Positions 62,091 to 64,000 of a DNA stretch of 64,000 bases are shown piece by piece; the stretch's first letter is position 1, and each line of letters starts with the position of its first letter. Under the pieces are notes generated by a model, which saw only the letters and a program-made list of their open reading frames with translations, made no database searches and had not been told where the DNA came from. Source of the DNA: Haliscomenobacter sp. Its GTDB lineage: Bacteria > Bacteroidota > Bacteroidia > Chitinophagales > Saprospiraceae. The position numbers and the translations under genes are program-made. The stretch lies in the NCBI GenBank assembly GCA_016713275.1, contig JADJPL010000011.1, positions 1-64,000 of the forward strand. The letters are read 5' to 3'.

Positions 62091-63620
62091 TCAGAACGGA
62101 ATGTCCTCGTCGTCGTTCATGCGGGAAGGTCTGGTGATGACGTTGGGGAAAGCCGGGCTTTGGAACACATCGCCGGGGAAAACGCCGAAGTCGGGGTCGT
62201 CGAGGTTGGAAAACCGGGCGAACTGGTCGGTAAACCGGAGTTTGACGGTGTCGGTGGCGCCGTTCCGGTGTTTGGCCACGATGATCTCGGCAATCCCTTT
62301 TTGCGACTGGCCCTGCTCGTCTTCCAGGATTTGGTAATATTCCGGCCGGTAGATGAACGCGACGATATCGGCGTCTTGCTCGATACTACCCGATTCGCGA
62401 AGGTCGGACAATTGGGGGCGTTTGGTTCCGCCGCGCACTTCCACGGCCCGGCTGAGCTGGGAAAGAGCGATGACCGGCACCTGGAGCTCTTTGGCAAGCC
62501 CCTTCAGGGCCCGGGAAATAGCGCTGACTTCCTGTTCGCGGTTTCCTTTTTGGTTTTCGCCGCCGCCGCTCATCAACTGGAGGTAGTCGATGACGACGAG
62601 CTGGATGTCGTACTGCAACTTCATCCGCCGGCATTTGGCGCGCAGCTCGAAGATGTTGATGCCGGGGGTATCATCGATGAAAATAGGCGCGTCGCTGATA
62701 GGCGCCATGCAGGGTGTCAGCGGTTGCCATTCGTAATCCTCCAGCTTGCCGCTCCGCAGTTTGTTGAGCGGGATCTCGGCCTCCATAGAGATGAGGCGTT
62801 GGGCGAGCTGAATGGAGGACATTTCCAGTGAAAACAGGGCAACCCCTTTTTTGAAGTCCACGGAGGAGTTTTTGGCCAGGGATAGCACGAAAGAGGTTTT
62901 ACCCATACCAGGCCGGGCGGCGATGATGATCAGGTCGGAAGGCTGCCAGCCGGAGGTGAGGCGGTCGAGGTTGGTAAATCCGGTAGGGACCCCGGTGAGG
63001 CCTTCCTCTTTGTCTTTCAGCAATTCGATCTGCTTGAGGGCTTTGCTGGCCAGGGAGCCCATCGTGTCGTAGCTCCGGCTCATGTTCTTTTCTGCAATGG
63101 AGAACAAGCCTTTTTCCGCTTCGTCGAGCAGGTCGAAGACATCGGTGGTATCTTCGTAAGCGTTGCGGATCACATCGGTCGAAACCCGGATGAGCTCGCG
63201 CTGGATGTATTTTTGGGAAATGATCCGGGCGTGGTATTCGATGTTGGCGGCCGAGGCGACCTTGTTGGTGAGTTCGACGATGAAATACGGACCGCCGACC
63301 GCATCGAGATGGCCTGCTTTTTTGAGTTCTTCCGTAACGGTGAGCAGGTCAACCGGATAGGAGCGCTCGAAAAGACGCTTCATCGCCCGGTAAATCATCT
63401 GGTGGGCTTCCAGGTAAAAACTGTCCGGCTGAAGGATGTCCAGAACAACCGACAACGCGTCCTTCTCCAGCATGATCGCGCCCAGAACGGCTTCTTCCAG
63501 CGGAATAGCCTGGGGGGGAATCTTGCCGAAGACAAAATTCGACAAGTCTTCCCTGCGGTTCCGTGGGTTGCGCGGAAGGTTGTCTTTGTTGCCGGTTGGT
63601 TTTTTGGGTTGGTCATGCAT
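62091..63620 (-). CDS. dnaB: Replicative DNA helicase
   Basis: The 509-residue protein has the N-terminal dimer domain (PPQAIPLEEAVLGAIMLEKDALSVVLDIL, residues about 37-65) and a linker. The RecA-like helicase domain has Walker A (IIAARPGMGKTSFVLSLA, about residue 233) and the H4 Walker B (LVVIDYLQLMSG, near residue 345). VPVIALSQLSRAVEVRG and SGSIEQDADIVAFIYRP follow. It unwinds DNA at replication forks as a hexamer. Length is slightly long for DnaB because of N- and C-terminal extensions. Confidence 0.96.
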   Translation of the reverse strand: MHDQPKKPTGNKDNLPRNPRNRREDLSNFVFGKIPPQAIPLEEAVLGAIMLEKDALSVVLDILQPDSFYLEAHQMIYRAMKRLFERSYPVDLLTVTEELKKAGHLDAVGGPYFIVELTNKVASAANIEYHARIISQKYIQRELIRVSTDVIRNAYEDTTDVFDLLDEAEKGLFSIAEKNMSRSYDTMGSLASKALKQIELLKDKEEGLTGVPTGFTNLDRLTSGWQPSDLIIIAARPGMGKTSFVLSLAKNSSVDFKKGVALFSLEMSSIQLAQRLISMEAEIPLNKLRSGKLEDYEWQPLTPCMAPISDAPIFIDDTPGINIFELRAKCRRMKLQYDIQLVVIDYLQLMSGGGENQKGNREQEVSAISRALKGLAKELQVPVIALSQLSRAVEVRGGTKRPQLSDLRESGSIEQDADIVAFIYRPEYYQILEDEQGQSQKGIAEIIVAKHRNGATDTVKLRFTDQFARFSNLDDPDFGVFPGDVFQSPAFPNVITRPSRMNDDEDIPF

Positions 63621-63642
63621 GCTATGCCGCTAATCCTTTCGT

Positions 63643-63650
63643 CAAACTTA
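63643..63650 (-). promoter_or_regulatory. -7 box TAAGTTTG upstream of dnaB
   Basis: TAAGTTTG (minus strand) matches TAnnTTTG and lies 22 bases before the dnaB ATG. No distinct -33 element was found. Confidence 0.4.
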
Positions 63651-63927
63651 TCAATTATTCCCCAATTCGTTTCCTGGAATCCAGTAGGCGGTTCGGGAGG
63701 CGTTGTGGATTGTTTGCGCTAAAATGTGGAAATCAGGCTTTGGAATGAACGCCTAAAGCGGATTAAGGTAGTAAAATTCCGGAGAAAGGGAAAGGGCATT
63801 TTTTTCTCTCTTTTGGAAAACCAGAGAATTCGGTGTGGAAAAAAAATGGGATATAAAAGAAAACCCCTGGTAAACAGAGGTTTTCATGGTGCGAGGGGTA
63901 GAATGCCTCCGGAGCTTCCGGGCGCAT
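63651..63927. other. Spacer between dnaB and the edge gene; no gene seen
   Basis: AT-rich sequence with no open frame worth calling. The frames present on both strands have low-complexity or basic translations without recognisable motifs. Confidence 0.5.
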
Positions 63928-64000
63928 TTAAAGTTGAGCGAGCAGTCTTTTGACGGCTTCCAGGGCTTGGAGTTGGGCCTCAATGCGTTGGGCGGCCCCT
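63928..64000 (-). CDS. C-terminal end of a gene running off the window
   Basis: The last 23 codons read QRIEAQLQALEAVKRLL and AQL, then TAA at 63928-63930. The heptad-like spacing of I, L, L, V and L suggests a terminal coiled coil or helix. It could be the tail of a type I restriction S subunit or an unrelated helical protein; too little is present to decide. Confidence 0.4.
   Translation of the reverse strand, partial: GAAQRIEAQLQALEAVKRLLAQL

Overview
The window looks like chromosome of a Bacteroidota member, most likely a Saprospiria/Lewinella-type bacterium. The reasons are: promoters of the TTTG-N20-TAnnTTTG kind (before rplM and before the arginine operon), several secreted proteins ending in a type IX secretion (T9SS) C-terminal domain, a Bacteroides-type argF' transcarbamylase, a GHMP kinase with a GYDLA motif beside HMG-CoA reductase, and intergenic spacers full of 7-bp tandem repeats.

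Layout. (1) 1-8.8 kb is an accessory island. Five co-oriented small modules (a DUF4143 ATPase, an archaeal-type ATPase, a DUF433/DUF5615 pair, an antitoxin/PIN pair and a xisH/xisI pair) are separated by one family of palindrome-rich repeats and heptamer arrays. (2) 8.8-18.7 kb is a surface-polysaccharide cluster: a CapD/FlaA1-type dehydratase, a NUDIX hydrolase, four GT-B glycosyltransferases, a WecE-type sugar aminotransferase and a sulfotransferase, with ATGA overlaps between several genes. (3) 18.7-29.5 kb, minus strand, encodes a very large C25 (gingipain/PorU-like) protein, a Uma2 endonuclease-fold protein and two T9SS-sorted secreted proteins. (4) 30.5-39.1 kb holds housekeeping genes: rhomboid protease, L-serine ammonia-lyase, ECF sigma factor, HD protein, HtrA/Deg protease, ComF, and a secreted AstE-like hydrolase. 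(5) 39.1-42.7 kb, minus strand, is the conserved block rplM-rpsI-rpsB-tsf-pyrH. (6) 43.0-48.2 kb, plus strand, is isoprenoid and redox metabolism: type 2 IPP isomerase, HMG-CoA reductase, GHMP kinase, an FNR-like reductase and an Nfu protein. (7) 49.2-51.6 kb is a secreted reprolysin-like zinc protease. (8) 51.6-60.5 kb, minus strand, is a near-complete arginine pathway in the order GNAT, argG, argC, argD, argF', argB, argE-like, argH. (9) The end holds a fucP remnant, glpX, dnaB and the last codons of a gene that runs off the window.

A dominant caveat is that at least twelve genes are interrupted by one-base shifts, usually in or next to short homopolymers, and rplM carries an in-frame TAG. 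The affected genes include rpsB, pyrH, rplM, argB and argD, which lie in otherwise intact operons. I therefore think most breaks are sequence errors (typical of uncorrected long-read assembly) rather than decay, and I annotate those genes at full span with the break noted.

No rRNA, tRNA, CRISPR array or complete insertion sequence was recognised. The most unusual content is the repeat landscape: several unrelated heptamer/octamer array families placed right at gene boundaries, a 126-136 bp palindromic unit amplified in the accessory island, a 190-bp MITE with 14-bp terminal inverted repeats, and a separate 52-53 bp tandem array.
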